Source: Sphingobium amiense
GTDB lineage: Bacteria; Pseudomonadota; Alphaproteobacteria; Sphingomonadales; Sphingomonadaceae
Direction of reading: 5' to 3'
Assembly (NCBI RefSeq): GCF_003967075.1
Contig: NZ_AP018668.1
Coordinates: 1 to 39,623, forward strand
Length of the DNA: 39,623 bases
Shown: piece after piece, positions 39,550 to 39,623 of the stretch
Position numbering within the stretch: the stretch's first letter is position 1
Layout of the letters: each line of letters begins with the position of its first letter
Program-made: the position numbers and the translations under genes
The notes under the pieces: generated by a model
The model's database searches: none
The model's input: only the letters and a program-made list of their open reading frames with translations
What the model was told of the DNA's origin: nothing

Positions 39550-39623
39550 GCGTCATTTGTATATCAGAGTGATGGACACAGGATGCCGAAGCGATTAACG
39601 ATAGCTCGCAGAGTGAGGGCGCT
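39550..39623 (+). promoter_or_regulatory. probable parA promoter/centromere region at the circular junction
   Basis: Seventy-four bp between the SprT-like stop and the window end. It holds the second copy of TTTGTATATCA (39556-39566) and ends with gagtgaggg-cgct, a Shine-Dalgarno at normal distance from the ATG at base 1 if the molecule is circular. Promoter and RHH-binding site are inferred from position. Confidence 0.55.

Overview
The window reads as a complete circular plasmid of a GC-rich alphaproteobacterium, most likely a sphingomonad (inferred from the Ti-like tra layout, the many TonB-dependent functions and the CtrA-type promoter boxes; no rRNA or other taxonomic marker is present). 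Base 1 is the ATG of parA and the last bases before 39623 look like its ribosome binding site, so the two ends probably join. There is a partition pair (parA and a ribbon-helix-helix gene), a Rep_3-type initiator with an iteron origin, a relaxase with its own oriT, and a coupling protein. No mating-pair (trb/virB) genes are visible, so the plasmid looks mobilizable rather than self-transmissible.

Layout. 1-3480: parA, RHH gene, a SnoaL-like gene, rep and oriV (six phased iterons, AT-rich repeats, one perfect DnaA box, then a row of hairpins). 3490-10046: Ti-plasmid-style DNA processing module, with traG-orf-traD-traC leftward, oriT in the divergent gap, and traA plus a DUF6118 gene rightward. 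10050-26300: accessory island. It opens with a TonB receptor 5' end fused in frame to the 3' end of a Tn3-type transposase. It then holds a YgjV-like protein, three FliE-like genes (two full, one truncated), a GNAT enzyme, remnants of an IS6-type transposase and of a second DUF6118 gene, a siderophore receptor/orf/TonB operon, a membrane-lipid group (MlaA-like, CDP-alcohol phosphatidyltransferase, PAP2), a cytochrome c, MgtC, a broken NRAMP transporter, a methyltransferase and four small exported His/Met/Tyr-rich proteins. 26330-28606: a beta-solenoid/RHH/tyrosine recombinase operon facing a histidine phosphatase. 28618-38634: a parDE toxin-antitoxin locus whose toxin gene is split by a 4104-bp Tn3-family transposon, followed by a second Tn3-family transposon of 5130 bp. 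Both have inverted ends and exact 5-bp target duplications. 38917-39549: a SprT-like zinc protein, then the parA promoter region.

The most unusual signals are: the FliE-like genes, each with a TTAA-N7-TTAA-like (CtrA-type) box about 46-52 bp upstream although no other flagellar gene is present; the receptor-transposase chimera; and the base-exact reconstruction of a transposon-split parE, which leaves parD without an intact partner and cuts off the downstream phosphatase gene. All functional calls come from reading motifs by eye; no database search was run.
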